Source: JBBQWZ01 sp038210135
GTDB lineage: Bacteria; Acidobacteriota; Terriglobia; Bryobacterales; Bryobacteraceae
NCBI GenBank assembly: GCA_038210135.1
Contig: JBBQWZ010000004.1
Location: 106,557 to 170,556, forward strand
DNA length: 64,000 bases
Direction of reading: 5' to 3'
Every line of letters begins with the position of its first letter. Within the stretch, counting starts at the first letter, position 1. The notes under the pieces are model-generated. The model was not told the DNA's origin. It made no database searches and saw only the letters and a list, made by a program, of their open reading frames with translations. Shown here in pieces: positions 34,561 through 43,801 of this stretch. The position numbers and the translations under genes are program-made.

Positions 34561-37244
34561 GCCCGCTCGCCATATTGCGCCAATCGTCGAAGCTCACGCT
34601 CGCCACCATCGCGGGTATGCTGCTGACCATCCCGGCCAACCTCTGGGTCGCTCACCAGCTCGGTCCGGAATTGCTCGGCAAAGTGAACTTCGTCTTCTTG
34701 TTCCTGATGTACGCGACACTCATCCGCCCCGGCTTTTTTGAAGGCGGCAATCGCGAACTCATCCACGCTCTCGGTCAGAACAAGCCCGCGGACGCGGTCA
34801 AGGCGCAGAACACCGGCTTCACGCTGGATCTTCTCTTCGCATTGATTCCCGCGACCGCACTCGCCGCCGCCGCGATTCTCACGCGCGATCCTATTCTCCG
34901 TATCGGCTTCGCCGTGGCGCCCGTCGCGTGCCTCGCCATGGCCGCCGCCCGGATGCTCATCGGCTTTCACGCCGCGCGCCAGCGCTTCGGATTCACCGCC
35001 GCCGTCAGCTTCGGAAGGGCCAGCAGCAAAACCCTTCTCCTCTGCCTCTTCGTCTCCCTCTTCGGAGCCGTCGGAACTTTTCTCGCCCCCGCGCTCGCCG
35101 AAATCGCCATGGTCGCCGCCGTCCTCGCCGGACCCGCTCTCGGACTCCGCCTCTCCGCCGACCGTAAAGAAGCCGCCCGTCTCTTCCGTATCGGTCTTCC
35201 ACTCTCGCTCGGCGCCTTTATCTATTGGGCCTACCGCATGATCGGCTCGACCTCGGTTGCCCTTGGCCTTCCCGCCGAATCCCTTGGCCTGTATCAATTC
35301 GCCAATCAAACCATCCTGTTCGGCATCGTCGCTCTGAGCGATTTTGCTTCCGTGTTGCTGCCCATCTTTTGGACTGAAGCAGCCCGCCGGACCAGTCTCC
35401 GCGAGCTCTCGAAAGAATCCGCGCGCCTTTCCGTCTTCGTCATGCTCGCCGCCTGCGTAATCGCGAACCTCTCCCAGGCCGGCTTTTCGCCGATCGTAGA
35501 CGCCTTTCTGCCCCAGTTCCGCCAATCCGCTCCCATCTTCGGAATCCTGGCGTTCGACATCGTGGTCCTCACCATGACCTTCCTGCCGAGCCTGGCTCTC
35601 GACTCCGCGCTGGTGAATCGCCAGCGCGCCCATTGGACCGTCTGGGGAATCGCGCTCGCCGTGAACGCCCTGGCCAATGGAGCCGTTATCTACTTCGGCC
35701 TCTCGCTTTCGGCCATCGCCTGGAACGACGTCTGGATCCAGACTCTCGTCGTCCTTGTCCTCTTCGGAATGGCGCAGGAATATCTCTTCACCGACCGTCA
35801 AGAGGCACACGCGCTGTACGCGCGCCTGGCCGGACTCGCCACCCTGTGCTTCGCCATCTGGATCACTCTGCCGCTCTCGAACTTCGGCAGTCCGCTGGTG
35901 AGCCTGATCTTTCGCCTCACCCTCGTCCTCGCTATCTGGACTCCGGTTGCGCTGTTCATGCTCTCGAAGCGCAGTCAATCGGGAACCCGTCCCCGCTTAC
36001 TGATTTATTCCGATTGCTACATGTTCGCGGGGTCGGAAAACATGCCCGCCATCCTGCTCGACGATCCGGACCTCGCCCAGCGCTTCGACGTCCATTTCGC
36101 CTACCGCTGGACGCCCTGGTATGAGAGTGACCTGGCACGCTCCGTCGCCCGCCGTGATGGAATCTGGCCCCTTCATCTGCCAGTGCCGCCTCATCAGGAA
36201 ACCGGTCTCTATAAACTCGGACCCGGCTTCTGGCCCATGTGGTTCGCCTCCAAGCTCTACCTGTTCTTCGCCTACGATCTAGTGCGCCTGTACTTCTTTT
36301 TCCGCCAGACCAAGCCCGATATCCTACACGTCAACAACGGCGGCTACCCCGCTGCTGAATCCGCTCGCGCCGCCGTCCTTGCCGCCTGGCTCGCCGGAAC
36401 CCGGAACATCATCCTGCACGTCAATTCCAAAGCGCAACCACGTCCGCGCGATCCGCGAGTCGCTATCGAGTGGATGCTCGACAAGCTGATCGCTTCCGTC
36501 GTCACGCGCTTCGCCTGCGGCTCCGAAGAGAATCTAGGCAGACTCGTCAGCCTCCGCGGCTTCCCCGCTGAAAAAGCCGTCCTTCTCCTGAACACGCCTC
36601 ACCCGTCGAAATCCAGAATCGTTCCCCAACCCATTGATCGCCCCAGCTGCGCTCTCTTCCTCGCCGTCGGCCATCTCCAGAAACACAAAGGACACGGAGT
36701 CCTGATCGAGGCCGCCCGCCTCCTGTGCGACGAACTCCACGACAATCGCCAGAACCCCTCGTTTCATGTCTGGATCGAGGGCTTCGGCGAATGCCGGGCC
36801 GAGTATGAAGCACTCATCGCTGAGTGGAACCTCTACGCGCACGTAACTCTAATCGGCCGCGTGTCCGGCATCCAGAATTACATCGGCGCCTGCGACGTTT
36901 TCGTACATCCTTCCTACGGGCCGGATGACCTGCCTAACGTCATTTCAGAAGCTCTCCAGCTTGGCAAACCAGTCATCGGAACCAACCACGTCGGCATTCC
37001 GTCTCAAGTGACGCCCGCCACCGGAATCCTGGTCGAGCCCAATAACTCCGCGCAACTTGCTCGCGCCATGCGGACCCTGCTTCTCGACGCCCCCCTCTCG
37101 TTCCGTCTGGGGGAAGGCGCGCGGCTTCACTTCGATCGCAATTTCTCGTATCAGGCCGTCATCCCGCGGTACTTGCGCCTCTATGACGAAATGCTCGGCA
37201 AGCACGCCGTCCCGTCTCCCCCGGAAATGAAAGTCTCCCTATGA
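34557..37244 (+). CDS. Wzx-like flippase fused to a GT4 glycosyltransferase
   Basis: 895 residues in one uninterrupted frame. Residues 1-465 form about 12-14 membrane helices of the MOP/Wzx type (ITLANLWVAHQLGPELLGKVNF-like start, later LGLYQFANQTILFGIVALSDF). From about residue 475 a complete GT-B transferase begins: RPRLLIYSDCYMFAGSENMPAILLDD, then ILHVNNGGYPAAESARAAVLAAWLAG, CALFLAVGHLQKHKGHGVLIEAARLL and CDVFVHPSYGPDDLPNVISEALQLGKPVIG (donor motif near residue 790). Flippase and transferase are normally separate proteins; the fusion would tie one late sugar addition to translocation. No internal stop or start pair suggests two genes. Confidence 0.85.
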   Translation: MSPLAILRQSSKLTLATIAGMLLTIPANLWVAHQLGPELLGKVNFVFLFLMYATLIRPGFFEGGNRELIHALGQNKPADAVKAQNTGFTLDLLFALIPATALAAAAILTRDPILRIGFAVAPVACLAMAAARMLIGFHAARQRFGFTAAVSFGRASSKTLLLCLFVSLFGAVGTFLAPALAEIAMVAAVLAGPALGLRLSADRKEAARLFRIGLPLSLGAFIYWAYRMIGSTSVALGLPAESLGLYQFANQTILFGIVALSDFASVLLPIFWTEAARRTSLRELSKESARLSVFVMLAACVIANLSQAGFSPIVDAFLPQFRQSAPIFGILAFDIVVLTMTFLPSLALDSALVNRQRAHWTVWGIALAVNALANGAVIYFGLSLSAIAWNDVWIQTLVVLVLFGMAQEYLFTDRQEAHALYARLAGLATLCFAIWITLPLSNFGSPLVSLIFRLTLVLAIWTPVALFMLSKRSQSGTRPRLLIYSDCYMFAGSENMPAILLDDPDLAQRFDVHFAYRWTPWYESDLARSVARRDGIWPLHLPVPPHQETGLYKLGPGFWPMWFASKLYLFFAYDLVRLYFFFRQTKPDILHVNNGGYPAAESARAAVLAAWLAGTRNIILHVNSKAQPRPRDPRVAIEWMLDKLIASVVTRFACGSEENLGRLVSLRGFPAEKAVLLLNTPHPSKSRIVPQPIDRPSCALFLAVGHLQKHKGHGVLIEAARLLCDELHDNRQNPSFHVWIEGFGECRAEYEALIAEWNLYAHVTLIGRVSGIQNYIGACDVFVHPSYGPDDLPNVISEALQLGKPVIGTNHVGIPSQVTPATGILVEPNNSAQLARAMRTLLLDAPLSFRLGEGARLHFDRNFSYQAVIPRYLRLYDEMLGKHAVPSPPEMKVSL

Positions 37245-38068
37245 AAACCGTAATCCTCGCCGGCGGACTCGGCTCCCGCCTGCAGGAAGAAACCACTACC
37301 CGCCCCAAACCCATGGTCGAAATCGGCGGACGCCCCATCCTGTGGCACATCATGAAGCACTACGCTGCCCACGGATGCCGCGAATTCGTGATCGCCCTCG
37401 GCTACAAGGGCCATGTCATCAAGGATTACTTCCTCCGCTACCGCGAACACTCCGCGAATCTATCGATCAACCTCGCGACCGGCGACACCACGCTCGATTC
37501 CATGCGCGGTGAAGACTGGCTGATCCATCTCGTCGATACCGGCGAGCGCACCCAGACCGCCGGACGCCTCGATCGTCTGCGCTCGTACCTGAACGGCGAG
37601 CCGTTCCTGCTCACTTATGGCGACGGCGTGTCGGACGTGGACATCCGCGACACCATCGAGTTCCATCGCCGCCATGGACGCCTCGCTACCGTCACCGCCG
37701 TCCGTCCACCCGCGCGCTTTGGAGCCATCTCCTTCGACGGCGATCGCGTGGACCAGTTCCTCGAGAAGCAACTGCCGGACAACGCCAACGACAGCTTCAT
37801 CAACGGCGGATTCTTTGTCTGCGAGCCGGAAGTCCTCCGCTATCTCGGCCCCGATCCCGACTCGACGCCTTTTGAAACCACTCCTCTCAATCGACTCGCC
37901 CGTGATAAGGAATTGATGGCCTACCGCCACAACGGATTCTGGCAATGCATGGACACGGTCCGCGATCGCCAGCACCTCGAAGATCTCTGGACCTCCGGCC
38001 AAGCGTCGTGGGCCACCTGGGAAAACGCACACCAAATGGAGAACAAGCATGCCCACCTTCTGGTATGA
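37241..38068 (+). CDS. rfbF: Glucose-1-phosphate cytidylyltransferase
   Basis: 275 residues, close to the usual 257-260 of RfbF plus a short tail. Nucleotidyltransferase motifs: VILAGGLGSRLQEETTTRPKPMVEIGGRPILWHIMKHY, FVIALGYKGHVIKDYF, LLTYGDGVSDVDI and FINGGFFVCEPEVL. The sequence RPKPMVEIGGRPILWHIMK is diagnostic for CDP-glucose synthesis from CTP and glucose-1-phosphate. It is the first step of CDP-3,6-dideoxyhexose synthesis; steps two and three follow directly (38049, 40024). ATGA overlap with the flippase fusion and 20-base overlap with the next gene. Confidence 0.93.
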   Translation: MKTVILAGGLGSRLQEETTTRPKPMVEIGGRPILWHIMKHYAAHGCREFVIALGYKGHVIKDYFLRYREHSANLSINLATGDTTLDSMRGEDWLIHLVDTGERTQTAGRLDRLRSYLNGEPFLLTYGDGVSDVDIRDTIEFHRRHGRLATVTAVRPPARFGAISFDGDRVDQFLEKQLPDNANDSFINGGFFVCEPEVLRYLGPDPDSTPFETTPLNRLARDKELMAYRHNGFWQCMDTVRDRQHLEDLWTSGQASWATWENAHQMENKHAHLLV

Positions 38069-39046
38069 CCGCTCCGCCCTCGTCACCGGCGCCACCGGAC
38101 TGATCGGATCCTGGCTGGTTCGCGCGCTGCTCGACCGCGGCGCGCGCGTGTCAGTCCTCTTGCGCGATCCCGACCCTCTTTCCCAGTTAGCCCGTTCGGG
38201 CGATCTCCAGCGCTGCTTTACGGTCAACGGCACGCTCGAAGAATTCTGGGAAGTCGAACGCGCCATCAACGATCACGAGATCGACACCGTCTTCCACCTC
38301 GGCGCGCAAACCATCGTCGGAGCCGCCGATCGCTTTCCGCTGCGTACCTTCGAAGCCAACATTCGCGGCACCTACAATCTGCTCGAAGCCGTACGCCTGC
38401 ATTCCACCCTGGTCCGCAAAGTGGTCGTCGCCTCTCGGATAAAGCCTACGGAACGCAACCCGTGCTCCCCTACACGGAAGATATGCCGCTGATCGGCGGC
38501 GCGCCGTACGAAGTTTCGAAATCCTGCGCCGATCTGATCTCCCAGTCCTACGCGCGCACCTACCGAACGCCCGTCGTTATCGCCCGCTGCGGCAACGTGT
38601 ACGGCGGCGGCGACCTCAACTGGTCGCGCATCGTACCCGGCACCATCCGCGCGCTGCTGAACGGAAAGCGCCCCGTGATTCGCAGTGACGGCAGCTCCGT
38701 GCGCGATTACATCTATGTGCAGGACATCGTGAACGCCTACCTGCTGTTAGCCGAACGCGAAACACAGCCCGGCGAAGCGTTCAACTTCGGGCTCGAAACG
38801 CCCGTTACCGTCCTTGAAATTGTGGAAGCCATCCGCCGCGCCGCCAACTGCGACGACCTCACACCCGACATCCAGGCACGCGCGCCCGGTGAGATTCATT
38901 CGCAATGGCTCAGCGCCGCCAAAGCCCGCCACACGCTCGGTTGGTGGCCGCGGTTCACTTTGGAGCAAGGCCTCGCCGAAACCTTCGATTGGTATTCCAG
39001 CTTCTTGAAAGTATCCCGCCCCCATGTCGAACTCGCTGTCCGGTAA
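38049..39046 (+). pseudogene. rfbG: CDP-glucose 4,6-dehydratase-like gene, frameshifted
   Basis: The N-terminal part (ALVTGATGLIGSWLVRALLDRG, FHLGAQTIVGAADRFPLRTFEANIRGTYNLLEAVR) and the C-terminal part (GGAPYEVSKSCADLI with YxxxK, NVYGGGDLNWSRIVPG, GEAFNFGLE) are in different frames. One base is missing in CTCTC at 38432-38436. Restoring it gives VVVASSDKAYGTQPVLPYTEDMPL, the expected SSDKAYG motif of RfbG. Without repair the protein stops at 38492. Its place between rfbF and rfbH supports the CDP-4-keto-6-deoxyglucose step. Since neighbours are intact, a sequence error is as likely as recent inactivation. Confidence 0.82.
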
Positions 39047-39917
39047 ATCCATCCTGGTATCCGGCGCCGCCGGCTTCCTCGGTGCCCACGTCACCCGCGC
39101 CCTGCTGCACGCCGGAGCCGGCGTCATCGCCCTGGTTCGCCCATCGACCGACCTCTGGCGTCTCGAGCGAATTCTCGATCGCATCGAACTCCGCTTCGCG
39201 CCTGAACCCGCCGACTTGTTTTTTCACCTCGCCGCCGCCGGCGTCCAACCTGGGGCTTCCGAAGCCGATCTGCTCGGCAATATTTCGCTCACCCGGTCGC
39301 TCCTCGAATTCGCCGGGAAAACCGGCGCGTCCCGCTTCCTTTATGCCGGGTCCTGCTTCGAGTACCCCGCCGGCCGTCGGCTTACCGAATTGACTGCCTC
39401 CGCGCCGCACTCGTTTTACGGAGTTACCAAGTCAGCGTCCTCCATGCTGGTCAACACCTACGCCGACCGTCTTCACGTCACCGCCCTCCGGCTCTTCACC
39501 GTCTACGGACCGCTCGAATCGCCGCATCGCCTGATCCCCGCCGCCATCGACGCCGCCATCTGCGGTGGACCGCTGGGCTTGACGCCCGGCCAGCAGACCC
39601 GCGATTTCGTGTACGTGGACGACGCCGCGCGCGCCTTCCTCGCCGCCGCCACGGCTCCGCTCGAATCCGGCGAAACCATCAACATCTCCTCTGGCCGCGA
39701 AACCCGCGTCCGCGACGTGGTCGACGAAGTGTTCCGTCAGACCGGAAGCCCCACCGCTCCCGTCTTCGGCACCACGCCTTATCACGCCAACGAATACATG
39801 CATCTCTCCGGCGACCCCGCCAAGGCGGAACGCCTTCTGCACTGGCGTCCGAAAGTGACGCTCGAATCCGGTATCGCCCACGCCATCGAAAGCCTGACCG
39901 TAACCGCCGTCCGCTAG
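39024..39917 (+). CDS. SDR-family CDP-sugar reductase/epimerase-like protein
   Basis: 297 residues, extended SDR. ILVSGAAGFLGAHVTRALLHAG at the N-terminus, FFHLAAAGVQPGASE, YAGSCFEYPAG, HSFYGVTKSASSMLVNTYA (YxxxK), LRLFTVYGPLESPHRLIP and QTRDFVYVDDAARAFLAA. Between rfbG and rfbH this is where Yersinia and Salmonella carry the 4-ketoreductase or epimerase that decides paratose, abequose or tyvelose. It may thus set the final dideoxyhexose; which one is not readable. It starts 23 bases inside the preceding gene. Confidence 0.8.
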   Translation: MSNSLSGKSILVSGAAGFLGAHVTRALLHAGAGVIALVRPSTDLWRLERILDRIELRFAPEPADLFFHLAAAGVQPGASEADLLGNISLTRSLLEFAGKTGASRFLYAGSCFEYPAGRRLTELTASAPHSFYGVTKSASSMLVNTYADRLHVTALRLFTVYGPLESPHRLIPAAIDAAICGGPLGLTPGQQTRDFVYVDDAARAFLAAATAPLESGETINISSGRETRVRDVVDEVFRQTGSPTAPVFGTTPYHANEYMHLSGDPAKAERLLHWRPKVTLESGIAHAIESLTVTAVR

Positions 39918-39932
39918 GGAAACCGGCTTGAA

Positions 39933-39951
39933 CCCCGACTGTGAGGAGGGG
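39933..39951 (+). repeat. REP-like hairpin, variant with triloop
   Basis: CCCCGACTGTGAGGAGGGG. Outer CCCC/GGGG, tandem G-A mismatches, inner CT/AG pairs and a GTG loop. Both inner and outer pairs differ from other copies by compensatory changes. Preceded by TTGAA. Confidence 0.8.
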
Positions 39952-39989
39952 ACCGAACCCGGTTCAGCACTCACCCGCGCAGCACTGAA

Positions 39990-40009
39990 CCGCGACCGTA
40001 AGGGAGCGG
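39990..40009 (+). repeat. REP-like hairpin, canonical copy
   Basis: CCGCGACCGTAAGGGAGCGG. Outer CCGC/GCGG, tandem G-A mismatches, CC/GG, GTAA loop. Lies 14 bases before the rfbH start, where it could affect transcript structure. An identical copy is at 63716. Confidence 0.85.
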
Positions 40010-40023
40010 AAACCGCAAACAAC

Positions 40024-41373
40024 ATGACGCCCGATCAACTCCGCGAGCAAGTCCTGCGCGCCACCACCGCCTACTACGAAGCCGCCTTCGCCATCCAGAC
40101 GTTCTCGCCCGGCGAAACCGCCGTTCCCGTCAGCGGACGTGTCTTCGATGCCGACGAACTCCGCCACCTTGTCGATGCCTCGCTCGACTTCTGGCTCACC
40201 ACCGGCCGCTATGCACGCCTCTTTGAACGCGACTTTGCCCGTCTCCTAGGCGTCCGTTGCGCCTCGCTCTGTAATTCCGGGAGCTCCGCGAATCTCCTCG
40301 CCGTCAGCGCGCTCACTTCTTCTGAACTCGGCGAGCAACGCCTTCGCCCCGGCGACGAAGTCATCACCGTCGCAGCCGGATTTCCCACCACCGTCAACGC
40401 CATCATCCAAAACGGCCTGATTCCGGTGTTCTGCGACGTCCAGCTCGGTACCTACAACATCGATGTCACCCAGCTCGATGCCGCCCTCTCCGCCCGTACG
40501 CGCGCGATCGTTCTCGCGCATACGCTCGGAAACCCGTTTGACCTGGACGCGGTCCTTCGTTTTGCGCGCCAACACAACCTCTACCTGATCGAAGACAATT
40601 GCGACGCCCTCGGATCGCAGTACCGCGGCCGCTACACCGGCGCCTTCGGAGACCTGGCCACCTGCAGCTTCTATCCCGCCCACCACATCACTATGGGCGA
40701 AGGAGGCTGCGTCCTTACGCAGCGGCCGCTGCTCCAGCGTCTGGTCGATTCCTTCCGCGATTGGGGCCGCGACTGCTGGTGCGAGCCCGGCAAAGACAAC
40801 ACCTGCGGCAAACGTTTCGATTGGGACAAAAAAGGAACGCTACCCTGTGGCTACGACCACAAATACGTCTATAGCCACATCGGCTACAACCTGAAACTCA
40901 CCGACATGCAGGCCGCCGTCGGCGTGGCCCAGCTGAAGAAACTGCCTGGCTTCATCGAAGCCCGAAAACGAAACTTCGCCACCCTGCATCAGGGCCTGCA
41001 GCCCTTCGAGGACTTCCTGATCCTGCCCAAAGCGACGGATCACTCCGAGCCCTCCTGGTTTGGCTTTCCTCTCACCGTCCGCCCCGGTGCTCCCTTCGAA
41101 CGCGCCGACCTCATTCGTCACCTGGAAGAAAATCGGATCGCCACCCGGCTTCTGTTCGGCGGCAACCTGCTGCGCCAGCCTGCCTACCATCACGTCGAAC
41201 ATCGCGTCGCCGGTCCGCTTCGCAACACCGAAATTGTCGCGGAGAACACCTTCTGGACCGGCCTGTATCCCGGCCTGTCCACCGCCGCCATCGAATACCA
41301 GATCGAGCGTTTCGGTTCTTTCTTCAAAACCGCCCCCGCTAGCCGCAAAGCCCTCGTAAGCGTGACCCTTTGA
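40024..41373 (+). CDS. rfbH: CDP-4-dehydro-6-deoxyglucose 3-dehydrase (E1)
   Basis: 449 residues from ATG 40024; the frame runs back to 39928 only through REP hairpins. Landmarks of the PMP- and [2Fe-2S]-dependent E1 enzyme are all present at the numbering known for the Yersinia enzyme: Cys193 (EDNCDALG), His220 replacing the usual catalytic Lys (FYPAHHITMGEGG), and Cys251, Cys253 and Cys261 in CWCEPGKDNTC. The enzyme removes the 3-hydroxyl of CDP-4-keto-6-deoxyglucose, making 3,6-dideoxyhexoses. It needs an NADH-dependent reductase (E3, RfbI/AscD type) that is not found in this window. TTGA overlap with the next gene. Confidence 0.95.
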   Translation: MTPDQLREQVLRATTAYYEAAFAIQTFSPGETAVPVSGRVFDADELRHLVDASLDFWLTTGRYARLFERDFARLLGVRCASLCNSGSSANLLAVSALTSSELGEQRLRPGDEVITVAAGFPTTVNAIIQNGLIPVFCDVQLGTYNIDVTQLDAALSARTRAIVLAHTLGNPFDLDAVLRFARQHNLYLIEDNCDALGSQYRGRYTGAFGDLATCSFYPAHHITMGEGGCVLTQRPLLQRLVDSFRDWGRDCWCEPGKDNTCGKRFDWDKKGTLPCGYDHKYVYSHIGYNLKLTDMQAAVGVAQLKKLPGFIEARKRNFATLHQGLQPFEDFLILPKATDHSEPSWFGFPLTVRPGAPFERADLIRHLEENRIATRLLFGGNLLRQPAYHHVEHRVAGPLRNTEIVAENTFWTGLYPGLSTAAIEYQIERFGSFFKTAPASRKALVSVTL

Positions 41374-42833
41374 ACTACGAACTTTCTCTACTTGAATTTC
41401 TCGCCGCCGTCGGATTACTTTCGCCGCTGGCGATCATCGCCGGCTTGCAGCGCCCCAAGGTTCTCCTCTGGACCTACCTGACCGTCTTCACTCTTTTTCC
41501 GAAGTTCGTCTACATCCGCTTCGGAACGCAGCTCTACCCCGCCGTCGCCGCGATCAGCGGCGTGCTCGCGCTGATCATGGTCCTCGCCACCCTTCATCAC
41601 GGCCGCGGATTTACTCCCTTTCACCGCCGCTATGGCATCCGCACGCTGTTCGTCGTACTCGCGTTGACGTACGCCGTCACCACGCTCGTCCCGCTTGCGC
41701 TCAATGCGCTCGACTTCGGAAATCCTCTCGGCATCCCCATCTCGACCAAGACCAACGGAGCCAGCCTCATTCTGTTCGAGTACGCGGTCGCGTTCGCCGG
41801 CTTCGTGTTTCTCGACCGCATCTCGGCGGTCGAAACTCTCTTCAAACTCGTTACCGCCTTCGCCACTTTAGGCTCCATCGAAGCCATCCTCTTTTACTAC
41901 CTCCGTCTCGGCGGACCCCTCGAAGCCTACGCCATCAATCGCTACGGCCAGCTCGACGGCGTGACCTTCGGCTCGCCCGACGCCCTCGCTCGTATCCTGG
42001 GCATCGCCCTGTTCGCCACCCTCTATCTCGCCACCAAGCCCGGCAGAAAGCTGGTGCTGCTCCTGATTCCGCTGTTCGCCGTCGCGCTGCTCGCCACCCA
42101 GAACCGCGCCACCGCGGTCAGCATGCTCGTCGGACTCATCGTCTACACCGCCATGCGCGGCCGCACTCGCAGCCGGTCCGTCGTGCTAGTCACCTGGATC
42201 TTCGCCGCCGCCGCCGCCATCGCAGGCGCCGGCTTCGGAATTAACCAGCTGCTAGACGAAGAGGTTTCGACGGTTCGCTCCGACTACAAGGATCCGTCCA
42301 ACATGCTTGCCCGTGTCGTCATCGCGCAACGCGGCGTCGAGGTCGCCTGGCACACCTTCCCCTTCGGTGTCGGAGCCGGACAGGTTCCCTATTACATGAA
42401 TTCGCCCGACGTCCCCAGCCTCTTCGGCGAAGCCGAGTACTATCAAAACCGGCCGTTGTACTACGCCATCCGCTCCGGCTCCCTGCTGACCTCCGTCCAC
42501 AATCTGTATCTCAACTTCATCATTGAGGGCGGCCTGCTCGGCGTCGTCGCGCTCCTGTTCCTCGCCGCCACCATCATCAAGGCTCTACGCTTCGCCTGGC
42601 GCCACCGTGAGGCCTACGACAACACTCCGCTCGATGCCCTCTTCGCCATTCTCATCACGATCGCGATCAATGTCGGCGCGGATTCCACCTTTCGCCCGTA
42701 CGCCCTCTATCTCTTATTAACCTGGAGCGCCGTTCTCATCACCTACACCATCCCCGCTCTCCAGACGCGGCTCATCACCATCCGCTACCAGCCAGCCTCG
42801 CAAGCAGACGAGCCAGTTCTGGCGAAAGCGTAA
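41370..42833 (+). CDS. Wzy-like polysaccharide polymerase, O-antigen ligase family
   Basis: 487 residues, about 11-12 predicted membrane helices, with a large periplasmic loop after LLDEEVSTVRSDYKDPSNMLARV. The loop contains GVEVAWHTFPFGVGAGQVPYYM and VHNLYLNFIIEGGLLGVVALLFL, matching the O-antigen ligase/polymerase superfamily (Wzy_C/WaaL). In the locus it probably polymerises lipid-linked repeat units after the flippase. It begins at a TTG overlapping the rfbH stop. Confidence 0.83.
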   Translation: MNYELSLLEFLAAVGLLSPLAIIAGLQRPKVLLWTYLTVFTLFPKFVYIRFGTQLYPAVAAISGVLALIMVLATLHHGRGFTPFHRRYGIRTLFVVLALTYAVTTLVPLALNALDFGNPLGIPISTKTNGASLILFEYAVAFAGFVFLDRISAVETLFKLVTAFATLGSIEAILFYYLRLGGPLEAYAINRYGQLDGVTFGSPDALARILGIALFATLYLATKPGRKLVLLLIPLFAVALLATQNRATAVSMLVGLIVYTAMRGRTRSRSVVLVTWIFAAAAAIAGAGFGINQLLDEEVSTVRSDYKDPSNMLARVVIAQRGVEVAWHTFPFGVGAGQVPYYMNSPDVPSLFGEAEYYQNRPLYYAIRSGSLLTSVHNLYLNFIIEGGLLGVVALLFLAATIIKALRFAWRHREAYDNTPLDALFAILITIAINVGADSTFRPYALYLLLTWSAVLITYTIPALQTRLITIRYQPASQADEPVLAKA

Positions 42834-42847
42834 AAAGCAGCACCCGC

Positions 42848-43801
42848 ATGAACCCGTCGCCCTTCTTCTCCGTCATCATTCCCGCCTACAACGCGGAGGT
42901 CTTCCTCCGCGATGCGATCCATTCTGTTCTCTCGCAAACCGACTCCGACTTCGAAGTGATCGTCGTCGATGATGGCTCGATTGATCACACGGCCTCTGTT
43001 GCCGACGCAGTCGCGGATCCGCGGCTGCGGGTGATTTCGCAGTCGCCTTCGGGAGGCCCTGCTGTTCCGCGGAACGTCGGCGTCCAACTCGCCACCGGAT
43101 CCTGGATCGCCTTTCTCGACGCCGATGACGCCTGGCCGCTCACCAAACTGGCCGTGTTTCGCCAGGCCATCGAGCGCTATCCGGATGCCGGCCTCTTCTT
43201 CTCCAACGGAATCGTGATCGACTACTCCAGCCACCCCGGCTGCAATCTCCTGCCGTTTTCAAAACGCCTCCGGCGCCTGGCGCCCGCCGACGAACTGCTC
43301 CTGCTCTCGAACTACGTGCCGCTCTCGAGCGTCGTCGCCCGCCGCTCCCTGCTCGGCTCCAATCCCTTCGATACCCGCCGGGAACTGCGCGCCGTCGAAG
43401 ATTACTTCCTCTGGCTCCAATTGAATCTGCGGACCACCTTTCATTTCATCCCCAGACCCCTGCTCTACAAACGCGTCCACGCCGGGAACATCTCCGCCGA
43501 CCGCGCCACGCAACTCGAGCATCTTCACGCTTTGCTCGACTTCATCGAGCAGACTGGAGCCTATCCCGCCGAACTCGTCCGCCTCTCACGGATTCTCTAC
43601 ACCGCCCGTTATCAACCCGGTTTTCGCACCCGACTCGCCGCGCTCCGCGGCCTGCTCTCGGCGTTCTTTGAAAGTCCGTTGCCCACTCTGCGGCGCGTTG
43701 CCGCGCTGCTTTCCGTCGCGCGACCGCCCACGATTCACCACGATTCCGCCAACCACCGCTCGCCCGCTTCCCACGCGCCTGGCTATAGCACTCGAAGCTG
43801 A
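42848..43801 (+). CDS. GT2 family glycosyltransferase
   Basis: 317 residues with a standard GT-A start: FFSVIIPAYNAEVFLRDAIHSVLSQTDSDFEVIVVDDGSIDHT, then RNVGVQLATGSWIAFLDADDAWPLTKL (DxD-type metal site DAD) and later VEDYFLWLQLNLRTTFHFIPRPLLYKRVHAGNIS. It would add one residue to the repeat unit in the cytoplasm. Its last base is the first base of the next gene (TGATG). Confidence 0.88.
   Translation: MNPSPFFSVIIPAYNAEVFLRDAIHSVLSQTDSDFEVIVVDDGSIDHTASVADAVADPRLRVISQSPSGGPAVPRNVGVQLATGSWIAFLDADDAWPLTKLAVFRQAIERYPDAGLFFSNGIVIDYSSHPGCNLLPFSKRLRRLAPADELLLLSNYVPLSSVVARRSLLGSNPFDTRRELRAVEDYFLWLQLNLRTTFHFIPRPLLYKRVHAGNISADRATQLEHLHALLDFIEQTGAYPAELVRLSRILYTARYQPGFRTRLAALRGLLSAFFESPLPTLRRVAALLSVARPPTIHHDSANHRSPASHAPGYSTRS

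Noticed and set aside
34224..35978. 584-codon minus-strand frame, Glu/Gly/Asp-rich
   Set aside because: Antisense to the flippase fusion and its neighbour, spans two real genes and has no recognisable motif.
39928..40023. Upstream extension of rfbH
   Set aside because: The extension is made of REP hairpins; ATG 40024 puts the known catalytic residues at their published numbers.
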